DNA of 64,000 nucleotides from Paractinoplanes brasiliensis (GCF_004362215.1 NZ_SNWR01000001.1:1364001-1428000); one strand, 5' to 3'; positions 1-12,047 are shown, counted from the stretch's first letter. Made by a program: numbers and translations. The notes: generated from the letters alone by a model not told the origin.

Positions 1-67
1 AGGCCGCCCCCGAACCGGTGTGATCGGCCCGTTCCCGGGACAAAGAGGCAGCGTTCAGCCGGCTCCA

Positions 68-97
68 TTGACATTTGTTAAGTTTCCGAAACATTCT
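68..97 (+). promoter_or_regulatory. Promoter of the GH64 glucanase gene
   Basis: A perfect TTGACA lies at 68-73, and 17-18 bases later comes an A/T-rich stretch (acattct, 91-97) that could be the -10. The spacer holds AAGTTTCCGAA (80-90), close to the right half of the TTAGGAAAGTTTCCTAA palindrome known as the operator of ROK regulators such as CsnR in front of actinomycete glycoside hydrolase genes. The -35 is seen directly; the operator assignment is inference. Confidence 0.55.
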
Positions 98-144
98 TCT
101 GAGGCCCCTTCCCCCGGGGCTCGGAAGAGAGTTGAGGAGCCGAC

Positions 145-1578
145 TTGCGTAAACGCACCGCATGGCTGAGCGTGGTGGCGGCCCTGGCCGTCGCCGCGCC
201 CGTTGCGGCGGTCACCTTGCCCGCCTCGGCGGCATCGCCCGCCATCCTCCCCGTCACCGTCACCAACAACACCGGCCGCGGCGACGCGGTCCACCTCTAC
301 GTCATCGGCATCATGAACGGCCGCTGGGGCTCGGTGAACAGCGCCGGCACGTTCTCGCCGTGGCCCGCGGGCGGCATCCCCCCGACCCCGGCGCCCGACG
401 TGTCCATCCCCGGCCCCGGCAACGGCGCCAGCACGACGATCCGCATCCCCAAGGGTCTGTCCGGCCGCGTCTACATGGCGATGCGCGACAAGATCAAGTT
501 CTTCATCACGCCGGACGGCTTCGTGCAGCCCGCGCCCTGGGCCCCGGGCGACCCCAACTTCAACACCCTCTTCGACACCAGCGAGTTCACGTTCAACGAC
601 TCGGGGCTGTGGCTGAACAGCTCGCAGGTGGACTTCTTCGGCATCCCGCACGCGGTCACCGTCACCAACGGCGCCGGGCAGACCAAACGCACGGGCGACG
701 TGGTCAACGACGGCCGCAACAAGGTGATCAACGCGATCAAGGCGCAGCCGGGCTGGGAGCGGTCGGTCATCACCCGCTCCGACGGCACGGTGCTGCGGGT
801 GCTCGCGCCGGGCAAGGCCACCGACGCGGGGCTGTTCCCGGCGAACTACCTGGACGCGTACATCAACTCGGCGTTCGCGTCCTACACCAGCCGCACGCTG
901 ACCGTCGTGCCGCGTTCCGCCGAGCCGAACCGCAAGTTCTTCGGCCGTACGGTCGGCAACACGATGCGCTTCACCGACAGTTCGGGGGCCGAGGTCGCGA
1001 CGGTCGACAAGCCCTCGACGTCGAACGTGTGGGGCTGCGACGGCGTCTTCAACGCGCCCAACGTCGCGCCGTTCATCCAGAGCGAGGTCCGCCGTACGAT
1101 CTGCACGGCGCTGGTGCGGGGCACGCTCGGCACCTCGACGCAGGAGCCGGTGCTCGACGCGAACGCGTTCTACAAGAACAGCGCGGCCAACCACTACTCG
1201 CGGATCATCCACGCGAACATGGCCGACGGGAAGGCGTACGGGTTCGCCTACGACGATGTCGGCGGGTTCGAGTCGCTGGTCAACGACGGTGACCCGCAGC
1301 GGGCCGGCATCATCCTGAGCCCGTTCGGCGCGGGCGGCAACCCGCCTGTCACCACTCCCCCGGCCACCCAGCCCACAACGGCGCCGCCGACCACGCGCCC
1401 GCCGACCACCGCGCCGACCACGCAGCCGCCGGCCGGCACCACGTGGGCGGCCAACACCCCGTACGCGGTGGGTCAGGTCGTGACCTACAACGGCCTGCGC
1501 TACCAGTGCCGCCAGGCCCACACCTCCCTGCCCGGGTGGGAGCCGCCGAACGTGCTCGCGCTCTGGCTGCCCCTCTGA
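145..1578 (+). CDS. Secreted GH64 beta-1,3-glucanase with CBM5/12 domain
   Basis: 477-residue secreted protein. A signal peptide (basic MRKR, hydrophobic core, cut near ASA at about 28-30) is followed by a thaumatin-fold glycoside hydrolase family 64 domain (about 35-395). A Pro/Thr linker (about 400-430) leads to a C-terminal CBM5/12-type chitin-binding module (about 432-477, with the aromatic pattern W..NTPY..GQVV.YNG..Y). GH64 enzymes cut beta-1,3-glucan and release laminaripentaose, so this protein likely attacks fungal walls. The TTG start is chosen because GAGGAG sits 6-7 bases upstream and the signal peptide begins there. The gene is single, with its own TTGACA promoter and a strong terminator. 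The GH64 call is from overall sequence resemblance; the CBM is clear. Confidence 0.85.
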   Translation: MRKRTAWLSVVAALAVAAPVAAVTLPASAASPAILPVTVTNNTGRGDAVHLYVIGIMNGRWGSVNSAGTFSPWPAGGIPPTPAPDVSIPGPGNGASTTIRIPKGLSGRVYMAMRDKIKFFITPDGFVQPAPWAPGDPNFNTLFDTSEFTFNDSGLWLNSSQVDFFGIPHAVTVTNGAGQTKRTGDVVNDGRNKVINAIKAQPGWERSVITRSDGTVLRVLAPGKATDAGLFPANYLDAYINSAFASYTSRTLTVVPRSAEPNRKFFGRTVGNTMRFTDSSGAEVATVDKPSTSNVWGCDGVFNAPNVAPFIQSEVRRTICTALVRGTLGTSTQEPVLDANAFYKNSAANHYSRIIHANMADGKAYGFAYDDVGGFESLVNDGDPQRAGIILSPFGAGGNPPVTTPPATQPTTAPPTTRPPTTAPTTQPPAGTTWAANTPYAVGQVVTYNGLRYQCRQAHTSLPGWEPPNVLALWLPL

Positions 1579-1590
1579 CAGTGATGAGAG

Positions 1591-1632
1591 CCCGCCGGGC
1601 ACGTGCGACACGTGCCCGGCGGGTTGTTTTTA
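1591..1632 (+). terminator. Rho-independent terminator after GH64 gene
   Basis: Perfect 15-bp inverted repeat (1591-1605 with 1609-1623, loop cga) followed by ttgttttta. It lies 12 bases after the stop codon. This is one of the few classical U-tract terminators in the window. Confidence 0.92.
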
Positions 1633-1727
1633 TGGTCGTCGAATATTTCCTGCCGGTTTCTTGATCCGGCGGCGGTTCGCCCGCGTACTCCTGCACAGCC
1701 AGGGCCAGGGAGTTCGAGGAGGTCGAC

Positions 1728-2555
1728 TTGTCCACCGTCGCTCGTGTGTTCCGCCGGCGCGGCCGGCTGGTCGGGGCGGCCGTCGCCGCCACCGTGAGCC
1801 TGGCCCTGACAGAGCCGAGCGCGGCCTGGGCCGAGCCGGGCGTGCCCGACCCGCCCAACCAGCTGATCACCGACACCGGCAAGGGCAAGCTCGCCGAGGC
1901 CGACCGCGACTTCGCGATCAAGGTGCGCCTGGCCGGGCTGTGGGAGATCCCGGCCGGCGAGATGGCGCAGGAGAAGTCGAACAACCCCCGGATCAAGAAG
2001 ATCGGGCAGGACATCGCCGCGCAGCACGTCGTGCTCGACGAGATGGTGCGCGGCGCGGCCGCCAAGCTCAAGATCGACCTGCCCGACGAGCCCAACGAGG
2101 ACCAGCAGGGCTGGCTCGACGAGATGCGCGACGCCGAGGGCGAGGAGTTCGACCAGATCTACATCGACCGGCTGCGTTCCGCCCACGGCAAGATCTTCCC
2201 GGCCATCGCGACGATCCGCACCAGCACCCGCAACGACACCATCCGCAAGCTGGCGCAGCGGGCCAACCAGTTCGTCATGACCCACCTGACGTTGCTGGAG
2301 AGCAGCAACCTGGTCGACTTCGCCGCGCTGCCCACCGCCCCCGCGCCCAACGCGGCCCCGCCGGCGAGCGGCACGGCCGGTGGCGGGGGAACGGTGTTGT
2401 CCTCGGCCGATCAGAACGAGCCGTCGACCTCGCTGAGCCTGCCGGTGCTCGGGCTGATCGTGGTGGTGGTCGCCGGCATCGTCCTGTTCCTCAGCCGCAA
2501 TCTCTGGGCCGACCCGAGGCGGCGACGCCGGCGCCGTTACCGGTCGTACTACTAG
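1728..2555 (+). CDS. Secreted, membrane-anchored DUF4142 protein
   Basis: 275-residue DUF4142 (ferritin-like, all-helical) protein. It has an N-terminal signal segment (about 1-36, ending near AWA) and the DUF4142 domain (about 40-200: ADRDFAIKVRLAGLWEI...). A low-complexity Ala/Pro/Gly linker leads to a C-terminal transmembrane helix (about 240-260) and an Arg-rich cytoplasmic tail (DPRRRRRRR). It is therefore probably anchored with its helical domain outside. No enzymatic role is established for DUF4142. The TTG start is supported by GAGGAGG 6 bases upstream. It ends 24 bases from the convergent metH; a small GCCCC/GGGGC hairpin lies between. Confidence 0.8.
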   Translation: MSTVARVFRRRGRLVGAAVAATVSLALTEPSAAWAEPGVPDPPNQLITDTGKGKLAEADRDFAIKVRLAGLWEIPAGEMAQEKSNNPRIKKIGQDIAAQHVVLDEMVRGAAAKLKIDLPDEPNEDQQGWLDEMRDAEGEEFDQIYIDRLRSAHGKIFPAIATIRTSTRNDTIRKLAQRANQFVMTHLTLLESSNLVDFAALPTAPAPNAAPPASGTAGGGGTVLSSADQNEPSTSLSLPVLGLIVVVVAGIVLFLSRNLWADPRRRRRRRYRSYY

Positions 2556-2579
2556 CCCCTGCGGCCGGGGCCGTTCTGC

Positions 2580-6194
<3,615 letters not shown>

Positions 6195-6214
6195 ACCGAC
6201 CACCTCCGGTTCAA

Positions 6215-6290
6215 CGGAGGCGCCCTTGGTCGGTTTCCACCGAGCGAGCGTGGCGGGTGTCACCCCGTTGCAGCGCCTCTCGCTTCGGAC
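6215..6290 (-). promoter_or_regulatory. SAH riboswitch in the metH leader
   Basis: Read on the minus strand, the leader contains gaggcgctgcaacgggg, then gccacgctcgctcgg, then gggcgcctc: the conserved blocks of the S-adenosylhomocysteine riboswitch (Rfam SAH_riboswitch class). P1 pairs plus-strand 6240-6248 with 6279-6288 (CCGAGCGAG/CTCGCTtCGG, one bulge). The pseudoknot-like P4 pairs 6218-6224 with 6273-6279 (GAGGCGC/GCGCCTC). The metH ribosome site (GGAGG, about 6203-6207) follows closely. SAH riboswitches are ON switches that raise expression of metH, metE or ahcY when SAH builds up. Confidence 0.9.
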
Positions 6291-6309
6291 CCTCCAAGGT
6301 ACCCGATTG

Positions 6310-7995
6310 TCACTTCGCATCCGCGTAAGCGCCAACTACTGAGACGTCGAGCGGGAAGCGCACCGTCGTGTCGCCGAACAGCAGCCGCCCGGCCTGCTCG
6401 GCGCACCGGTGCACGGCCGCGACGACCTCGCCGGCCTGCTCGGCCGGGCAGTGCACCACCACCTCGTCGTGCACGAACAGGACCATTTCGGCCCGGGTGC
6501 CCGCCAACGCCGTACGCAGCGTGGCGAGCAGCACCAGGGCCCACTCGGCGGCGGTCGCCTGCACCACGAAGTTGCGGGTGAACCGGCCCCGGGCCCGCCC
6601 CGTCGCCCCGCCCTGCGGCTCGGCCGTGCCCGTCTCCTCCGGCGGGTCGAGCCCCGCGTCGCGCCAGGCCCCCGACGAGGGCGGGCAGGTGCGCCCCAGC
6701 CACGACCGGACCAGCCCACCCGCCTCACCCACCCGGGCGGCCTGCTCGACGAACTCGAACGCCGTCGGGTAGCTCTTGCGCAGCACGGCGAGCGCCGGGA
6801 TCGCGGCCCCGCCGGTCTGTCCGTACATCGCACCGAGCAGCGCGATCTTGGCCTTGGCGCGGTCGCCGTCGAACGAGTCGGCGGCCAGCGCGGCATACAG
6901 GTCACCGGCGGCGGCCGCGGCGGCCAACCGGCGGTCACCGGAGATCGCGGCCAGCACCCGCGGTTCGAGCTGCCCCGCGTCGGCCACCACGAACGTCCAG
7001 CCCGGGTCGGCGACCACGGCCCGGCGCACGGCCTTGGGCACCTGCAGCGCGCCGCCCCCACGGGTGGCCCAGCGCCCCGAGACGACACCGCCCGGCACGT
7101 ACTCGGGGCGGAAGCGCCCGTCGATGACCCAGGCGTCGCACCACGACCAGCCGTGCGCCGTCCAGATGCGGTAAAGCTCCTTGTACTCCAGCAGCGGCTT
7201 GACCGCCGGGTGCTCGACCCGGCGCAGCACCCAGGCCCGGGTGTTGGGGATGTCGACGCCCGAGCGCGCGAACGCCCGCACCACCTCGGCCGGCGAATCC
7301 GGATGCAGCCCCCGGGCGCCGAAGGCGGCGTTGATCTCGGCCGTCAGCTCGGCGAGCCGGCGCGGCGGCCCCACCGGCTGAGGCGCCCCCAGCAGCTCCC
7401 GCAGCAGCTGGTCGTGCAGGTCGGCCCGCCACGGCAGCCCGGCATGCCCCATCTCGGCCCCGACGAGCGCCCCCGCCGACTCGGCCGCCACGAGCATGCG
7501 GAACCGGCCCGGATGCTCGGTCTCGCCGACCCGCCGCAGCTGATCGCGGTAGACCTCACCCACGGCCTCGAGCACATCGAACCCGTACGGCCCCGGGGGC
7601 GCGGCGGCGGTCTCGAACAGCGCCCCCTGCGCGTGACCCGGAGGCTCGGCCACCCGGGGCGGCGGATCGGCCGGCACCGGAAGCCCCCTCAGCCGGGCGC
7701 GGGCGGCCGGCAACGCCTTGGGCGAGCCCCACCACCCCGCATGCCCCATCAGCAGCGCCTCGGTGAGCTCGAGGTCGTGGCAGCGGGCCACCCGCACGCC
7801 GCTCCTGAGCAGGGCCGGATAGACCTCTGCGGTGGCCGCCCAGACCCAGCGGGGCTGATCGGCAGCCTCCCTTTCCGCGATGGCGCCGGCCAGGTCATCC
7901 ACCGGCCGGACCTCCCCCGCCGCGGTGCCGTCGGCATGCAGATCCTGCAGACGACCACCTCGCCCGTCCGCATCAACCGCCACCGCCGTGAGCAC
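6310..7995 (-). CDS. Family A DNA polymerase (3'-5' exonuclease/polymerase type)
   Basis: 561-residue protein of the actinobacterial 'bifunctional 3'-5' exonuclease/DNA polymerase' group, shorter than PolI and without a 5' nuclease domain. The N-terminal third is a weak exonuclease-like domain. The polymerase fold carries motif A (VADAGQLEPRVLA, Asp and Glu present), motif B (RAKAKIALLGAMYGQ) and motif C (LFVHDEVVVHC), so polymerase catalysis should be intact. The GTG at 7995 is chosen because the protein family begins VLTAVAVD and a -10-like GAGAAT ends 6 bases upstream. Its promoter matches the DNA-damage type described at 8002-8024, in line with a repair role. It ends just upstream of the metH riboswitch. 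Confidence 0.88.
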   Translation of the reverse strand: MLTAVAVDADGRGGRLQDLHADGTAAGEVRPVDDLAGAIAEREAADQPRWVWAATAEVYPALLRSGVRVARCHDLELTEALLMGHAGWWGSPKALPAARARLRGLPVPADPPPRVAEPPGHAQGALFETAAAPPGPYGFDVLEAVGEVYRDQLRRVGETEHPGRFRMLVAAESAGALVGAEMGHAGLPWRADLHDQLLRELLGAPQPVGPPRRLAELTAEINAAFGARGLHPDSPAEVVRAFARSGVDIPNTRAWVLRRVEHPAVKPLLEYKELYRIWTAHGWSWCDAWVIDGRFRPEYVPGGVVSGRWATRGGGALQVPKAVRRAVVADPGWTFVVADAGQLEPRVLAAISGDRRLAAAAAAGDLYAALAADSFDGDRAKAKIALLGAMYGQTGGAAIPALAVLRKSYPTAFEFVEQAARVGEAGGLVRSWLGRTCPPSSGAWRDAGLDPPEETGTAEPQGGATGRARGRFTRNFVVQATAAEWALVLLATLRTALAGTRAEMVLFVHDEVVVHCPAEQAGEVVAAVHRCAEQAGRLLFGDTTVRFPLDVSVVGAYADAK

Positions 7996-8001
7996 CCCTG
8001 A

Positions 8002-8024
8002 ATTCTCCCCGCGGGGTACGACAT
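8002..8024 (-). promoter_or_regulatory. PafBC/RecA-NDp-like promoter of the DNA polymerase gene
   Basis: On the minus strand: ATGTC (8024-8020), exactly 12 bases, GAGAAT (8007-8002), 6 bases, then the GTG start at 7995. The spacing of TGTC to the -10 is that of the mycobacterial RecA-NDp promoter (TTGTCAGTG...TAGTGT). The 15 bases gggtacgacattttc (8014-8028) recur exactly upstream of the pullulanase gene (62854-62868). Seen directly; the PafBC assignment is inference. Confidence 0.55.
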
Positions 8025-8117
8025 TTTCGGCTGTCGCCAGCGCCCGGCCGGTATGCGTCGTACGCGGCGCGGGCATGCCGGAACGTCGTGGCCGGTTCCG
8101 GCAAGCAGGCCGGGCGG

Positions 8118-8972
8118 TCAGCCCAGCTCGGCCAGGTCTTCCGCGGTCAGCGTCAGCTCCGAGGCGGCCGCCGAGTCCTGGATCGTCTCGGGGCGGCTGG
8201 CGCCGGGGATCGGGATGACCATCGGCGACTTGGCCAGATGCCAGGCCAGGCAGACCCGCTGCGGGCTCACCCCGTGGCGCTCGGCCACGGTGGCGAACTT
8301 GTCGGCGTGCCCGTTGAGCGCGGACGCCTTGCCGATGCCGCCCAGCGGCGACCACGGCAGGAACGCGATGCCCAGCTCGTCGCAGAGCTCCAGCTCGGGC
8401 TCGGAGGAACGGAACGACGGCGAGAACTGGTTCTGCACCGACACGAGCCGGCCGCCGAGGATCTCCTGCGCCTCGCGGATCTGCCGCGGGTCGGCGTTCG
8501 AGATTCCGGCCATGCGGATCTTGCCGGCGTCGAGCAGGTCCCGGATCGCGCCCACGGAATCCGCGTACGGCACCGACGGGTCGGGACGGTGGAACTGGTA
8601 GAGCCCGATGGCCTCGACGCCGAGCCGCTTCAGCGACGCCTCGCAGGCCTGCTTGAGGTAGGCGGGGTCGCCGTTGCGGGTCCAGCTGCCGTCGCCGGGG
8701 CGCAGGTGGCCGCCCTTGGTCGCGACCAGCACGCCCGACGTGTCCCCGCCGTACGTGGCCAGGCCGCGGGCGATCAGCGACTCGTTGTGCCCGACCTCGT
8801 CGGCGCCGATGTGATAGGCGTCGGCGGTGTCGATGAACGTCACACCGGCGTCGAGCGCGGCGTGAATCGTACGGATGGAACGGTCTTCGTCGGGCCGCCC
8901 CTCGATCGACATCGGCATGCCGCCGAGCCCGATCGCACTGACCGTCACGTCACCGATGCGGCGACTCTGCAT
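8118..8972 (-). CDS. Aldo/keto reductase
   Basis: 284-residue aldo/keto reductase, a cytosolic NADPH-dependent TIM-barrel oxidoreductase. Catalytic tetrad residues are visible: Asp and Tyr in FIDTADAYHIG, Lys in VATKGG, and His in YQFHRPD. The C-terminal cofactor region contains VIPIPGASRPETI, the usual NADP-phosphate binding loop. The ATG at 8972 is chosen because GGAAAGG lies 8-9 bases upstream and the family begins close to MQSRRIGD. It is single, lying between the divergent unknown gene and the polymerase. The substrate cannot be told from sequence. Confidence 0.9.
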   Translation of the reverse strand: MQSRRIGDVTVSAIGLGGMPMSIEGRPDEDRSIRTIHAALDAGVTFIDTADAYHIGADEVGHNESLIARGLATYGGDTSGVLVATKGGHLRPGDGSWTRNGDPAYLKQACEASLKRLGVEAIGLYQFHRPDPSVPYADSVGAIRDLLDAGKIRMAGISNADPRQIREAQEILGGRLVSVQNQFSPSFRSSEPELELCDELGIAFLPWSPLGGIGKASALNGHADKFATVAERHGVSPQRVCLAWHLAKSPMVIPIPGASRPETIQDSAAASELTLTAEDLAELG

Positions 8973-9130
8973 GATCAAAACCTTTCCTCGCGTACGGGGA
9001 TCAGATCGTCCCCGGTCAACCTTGGTACCCCGGGACGAGCGAGTCCAACAGAAAAGGGAGGCTGGGGTTTCGGCGTGCGGAGGCACTACCATGACCGCGA
9101 CCCGACGGACGGCGGCGAGGACGTGGTGTC

Positions 9131-9817
9131 ATGCGGTGGTTCCGGCGCGGGCCCAGCAAGCAGCAGACCGACAGCGCCCAGGCTCGGGCGCTCGTCGAGG
9201 ACGTCCGGGCCCGATACGGCGCCTCCGTCCACGCCACCTTCCACGAGCAGGCCACGGCGTGCGCCGCGCAGCTCACCCAGGCCGACGAGGACGGGATGAT
9301 CGCCGCGGCGATGATCCTGCGCGAGTTCGCCGACGAGGCCCACCGCGACGTCAGCGCCAAGCTCGGCCACGCCGTGGACCGCAGCAACTATCGCCCTCAG
9401 TGGCGGCACCCGCGGGGCGGCCCGCGGTGGAACCTGTTCGCCCTGCCCGGCGGCCTGCACCCGTACATTCACGTCACCGCCGCCGCCACCGTCCTCGGCG
9501 AGCAGGCCAAACGCGCCGTCCGCGCCACCGCCCCGGCGCCCCTGCTGGCCCACGTCTTCGAGATCCTCGACCTCACCGTGATCGGCTGGGAGTTCGCCCG
9601 GGTGCGGCCCGACACCGACATGGCCGGCCTCGCGCACCGCCTGATCGGCACGGCTCGCGACCTGCGGGCAGCGATGAGCGACGAGCCCCCGCTGCCCGAC
9701 CCCGTACGCGAGGTGATGCGCCGCAACAACACCATCACCGTGTACGACCCCCACTCCCCGCAGGTGGTCGGCGGCTTCAACCCGGGCAAGGAGATGCGCG
9801 AGGCCCTGCTGGCCTGA
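9131..9817 (+). CDS. Conserved hypothetical protein
   Basis: 228 residues, not recognised. No signal peptide or transmembrane segment is evident. The N-terminus is basic (MRWFRRGPSK), followed by a helical, Ala-rich body. Notable conserved-looking stretches are RWNLFALPGGLHPYIHV (about 100-116) and a C-terminal TVYDPHSPQVVGGFNPGKE. Codon use matches the neighbours and the third-position GC pattern supports real coding. The ATG at 9131 has only a weak purine run (GAGGACG) upstream. It is transcribed away from the aldo/keto reductase and followed by the MetE-like gene, 122 bases later and with its own promoter. No function is assigned. Confidence 0.7.
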   Translation: MRWFRRGPSKQQTDSAQARALVEDVRARYGASVHATFHEQATACAAQLTQADEDGMIAAAMILREFADEAHRDVSAKLGHAVDRSNYRPQWRHPRGGPRWNLFALPGGLHPYIHVTAAATVLGEQAKRAVRATAPAPLLAHVFEILDLTVIGWEFARVRPDTDMAGLAHRLIGTARDLRAAMSDEPPLPDPVREVMRRNNTITVYDPHSPQVVGGFNPGKEMREALLA

Positions 9818-9927
9818 CCGGGTTCACGACTCGCTGGAGCGGGCCCAGAGGTTGATTGTCGAGCCGCACCGGAAATTCGCATTGAGCCCAATCGATCATC
9901 TGGACACCGGCGGCGCCCCTCCGGCGT

Positions 9928-9933
9928 TACGGT
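9928..9933 (+). promoter_or_regulatory. -10 element of a leaderless MetE-like transcript
   Basis: TACGGT fits TANNNT and ends 6 bases before the ATG at 9940. No Shine-Dalgarno sequence is present, so the transcript probably begins at the start codon. Confidence 0.45.
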
Positions 9934-9939
9934 GATGCG

Positions 9940-11061
9940 ATGAGCATCCGTGAGACGCCACCGTTCCGGGCCGACCACGTCGGCAGCCTGCTTCGCCCAC
10001 CCGCCCTGCTCGAGGCGCGCGAGCGCCGCGCCACCGGCGAGATCGACGCCGAGGAGCTGCGCGCCACCGAGGACGCCGCGATCCGCGACGTCGTCCGCAT
10101 GCAACGCGACGTCGGCCTGCGCTCGGCCACCGACGGCGAGTTCCGCCGCACGTCGTGGCACATGGATTTCATCTACCGCCTCGGCGGCGTCCACCCCACC
10201 GACGAAAAGATCCAGGTCCACTTCCGCAACGCCGAGGGCGAGATCGACTTCGAGTCGGCGGCGCTGGCCATCGACGCGCCGATCCGCCTCACCGAGACCG
10301 TGTTCGGCGACGACTTCGCGTTCCTGCGGTCCGTCGTGGACCCGGGCGTGACGGCGAAACTGACCATCCCGTCGCCCAGCATGGTCCATTACCGCGGCGG
10401 CCGGGCGGCAATCGATCCGGCCGTCTACCCCGACGAGGACCAGTTCTGGGCCGACCTCAGCGCCGCCTACGCCGAACAGGTGCGGCGGGTGGCCGAGCTG
10501 GGCTGTCGTTACCTGCAGCTCGACGACACCAGCCTGGCCTATCTCAACGATCCCGCGCAGCGCCGCCTGCTCAACGACCGCGGTGACGACGCCGAGCACC
10601 AGCATCTGCGCTACATCCGTCAGATCAACGCCGCGATCGCCGGCCGCCCGGCAGGCCTCTCCGTCACCACCCACATGTGCCGGGGCAACTTCCGCTCGTC
10701 GTGGACGGCCGAGGGCGGCTACGACTTCGTGGCCGAGGCGCTCTTCAGCGAACTGGCCGTCGACGGCTTCTTCCTGGAGTACGACGACGAGCGCTCGGGC
10801 GACTTCGCTCCCCTGCGTTTCGTGCCACCCGGCAAAACCGTCGTGCTCGGCCTCGTCACCACCAAGAGCGGCCGGCTCGAATCGAAGGACACCCTCAAGC
10901 GCCGCATCGACGAGGCAGCCCGCTACGTGCCGCTGGAGCAGCTCTGCCTCTCACCCCAGTGCGGCTTCTCCTCCACAGTGGAGGGCAACACCCTGACCTA
11001 CGACGAGGAGGTCGCCAAGCTCGCCCTGATCGTCGAGACAGCCGCGGAGGTGTGGGGCTGA
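9940..11061 (+). CDS. MetE-like cobalamin-independent methyltransferase (C-terminal-domain type)
   Basis: 373-residue single-barrel member of the MetE C-terminal family (YxjG/YxjH type), about half the length of full MetE. Zinc-site residues are visible: His and Cys in VTTHMCRGNFRSS, Glu in FFLEYDDE, and Cys in LSPQCGFSS near the C-terminus. The DDTSLAYL segment is typical of the family. These proteins transfer methyl groups to homocysteine or related thiols from donors that are often not methyl-THF-polyglutamate. It provides a B12-independent counterpart to metH nearby, but no riboswitch is seen here. A long hairpin follows the stop. Confidence 0.88.
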   Translation: MSIRETPPFRADHVGSLLRPPALLEARERRATGEIDAEELRATEDAAIRDVVRMQRDVGLRSATDGEFRRTSWHMDFIYRLGGVHPTDEKIQVHFRNAEGEIDFESAALAIDAPIRLTETVFGDDFAFLRSVVDPGVTAKLTIPSPSMVHYRGGRAAIDPAVYPDEDQFWADLSAAYAEQVRRVAELGCRYLQLDDTSLAYLNDPAQRRLLNDRGDDAEHQHLRYIRQINAAIAGRPAGLSVTTHMCRGNFRSSWTAEGGYDFVAEALFSELAVDGFFLEYDDERSGDFAPLRFVPPGKTVVLGLVTTKSGRLESKDTLKRRIDEAARYVPLEQLCLSPQCGFSSTVEGNTLTYDEEVAKLALIVETAAEVWG

Positions 11062-11064
11062 GAC

Positions 11065-11110
11065 GACGAAGCTCCTCCCCGCGGGACGGACCGCGAGGGG
11101 GAGCTTCGTC
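11065..11110. terminator. Bidirectional hairpin between convergent genes
   Basis: 20-bp near-perfect stem (11065-11084 with 11091-11110; one mismatch, one G-T), loop gacgga, no U tract. It sits between the MetE-like stop (11061) and the permease stop (11123) and could stop transcription from both sides. Confidence 0.75.
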
Positions 11111-11122
11111 AGAGGGGAGCTT

Positions 11123-12028
11123 CTACTTCACCGCGCCGGCGGTGAGGCCCGACTGGATCTGGCGCTGGAAGACGGCGTACACGACGATCATCGGCAGGAT
11201 CGTGAGGACGAGCGCCGCGAACAGGGTCGACCATTCCGCCTGGTAGCCGGCCGAGACGCTGATCTGGGCGATGCCCTGGGTGAGCAGCAGCTTCTGGTCG
11301 GCGCCGGGACCGCTCATGATCACGACGGGCAGCAGGTACTGGTTCCACTGGCCGACGATGTTGAAGATCGTGATGCTGACCAGGCCGGAGCGCGCCATCG
11401 GCATCATGATCTGGAAGAACTTGCGTACGTGGGAGGCGCCGTCGACGGTCGCGGCCTCCTCGATCTCGTACGGGAGGCTCTTGAAGAAGGCGGCCAGGAA
11501 GAAGATCGTGAAGGGCAGCGAGTACGCGATGTACACGAGGATCAGCCCGGTGAACGAGCCGAGCAGGCCCAGTCCTTTGAGGATGTAGAACAGCGGCGCC
11601 AGCGCCATGAACGTCGGGAACGCCAGGCCCGAGACGAACAGGTAGTAGATGGCGCGGTTGCCGGGGAATTTGTAGCGGGCCAGCACGTACGCGGCCATCG
11701 CGCCGAACAGCATGGTGCCGGCGGTGCTGATCAGCACGACGAAGACGCTGTTGAGGAAGTAGCGCCCGATGTGCGCGTCGCTCCACGCGTTGGCGTACGT
11801 CTCGAACGAGAACTGGTTGGGCAGCGCGAACGGCTTGCCCAGGAAGATCTCGGTGTTGCTCTTGAACGACGCCAGCAGGACCCACAGCAGCGGGCCGGCC
11901 GTGATCAGGGCCCAGGCGACCAGGGCGACGTGCGAGAGGCCGGTGGCGATCTTGAGGTCGCGCCTGGGTTCCGGCGCGCGGCCCGCCGACAGCGCGGTGG
12001 TGCTCGGGGTCTTGGTGATGGTGGTCAT
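11123..12028 (-). CDS. Sugar ABC transporter permease (MalG type, NgcG-like)
   Basis: 301-residue inner-membrane subunit of a carbohydrate ABC importer. The cytoplasmic N-terminus (about 1-30) is followed by six predicted membrane spans. The conserved EAA loop that docks the ATPase reads IEEAATVDGASHVRKFF. The C-terminus (VVYAVFQRQIQSGLTAGAVK) is typical of MalG/NgcG proteins. It is the last gene of the minus-strand amino-sugar block, 19 bases after its partner permease and behind the NgcE-like binding protein, so it should form the pore with that partner. No ATPase gene is in the cluster. Confidence 0.92.
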   Translation of the reverse strand: MTTITKTPSTTALSAGRAPEPRRDLKIATGLSHVALVAWALITAGPLLWVLLASFKSNTEIFLGKPFALPNQFSFETYANAWSDAHIGRYFLNSVFVVLISTAGTMLFGAMAAYVLARYKFPGNRAIYYLFVSGLAFPTFMALAPLFYILKGLGLLGSFTGLILVYIAYSLPFTIFFLAAFFKSLPYEIEEAATVDGASHVRKFFQIMMPMARSGLVSITIFNIVGQWNQYLLPVVIMSGPGADQKLLLTQGIAQISVSAGYQAEWSTLFAALVLTILPMIVVYAVFQRQIQSGLTAGAVK

Positions 12029-12047
12029 CGTCTCGCCTCTCGCCCGA

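Noticed and set aside
55..1611. 518-codon minus-strand frame opposite the GH64 gene
   Set aside because: Arg/Gly/Val-rich shadow; the plus-strand gene has promoter, ribosome site, signal peptide, domains and terminator.
6195..6335. 47-codon N-terminal extension of MetH
   Set aside because: These codons are the SAH riboswitch; the ribosome site and protein homology support GTG at 6194.
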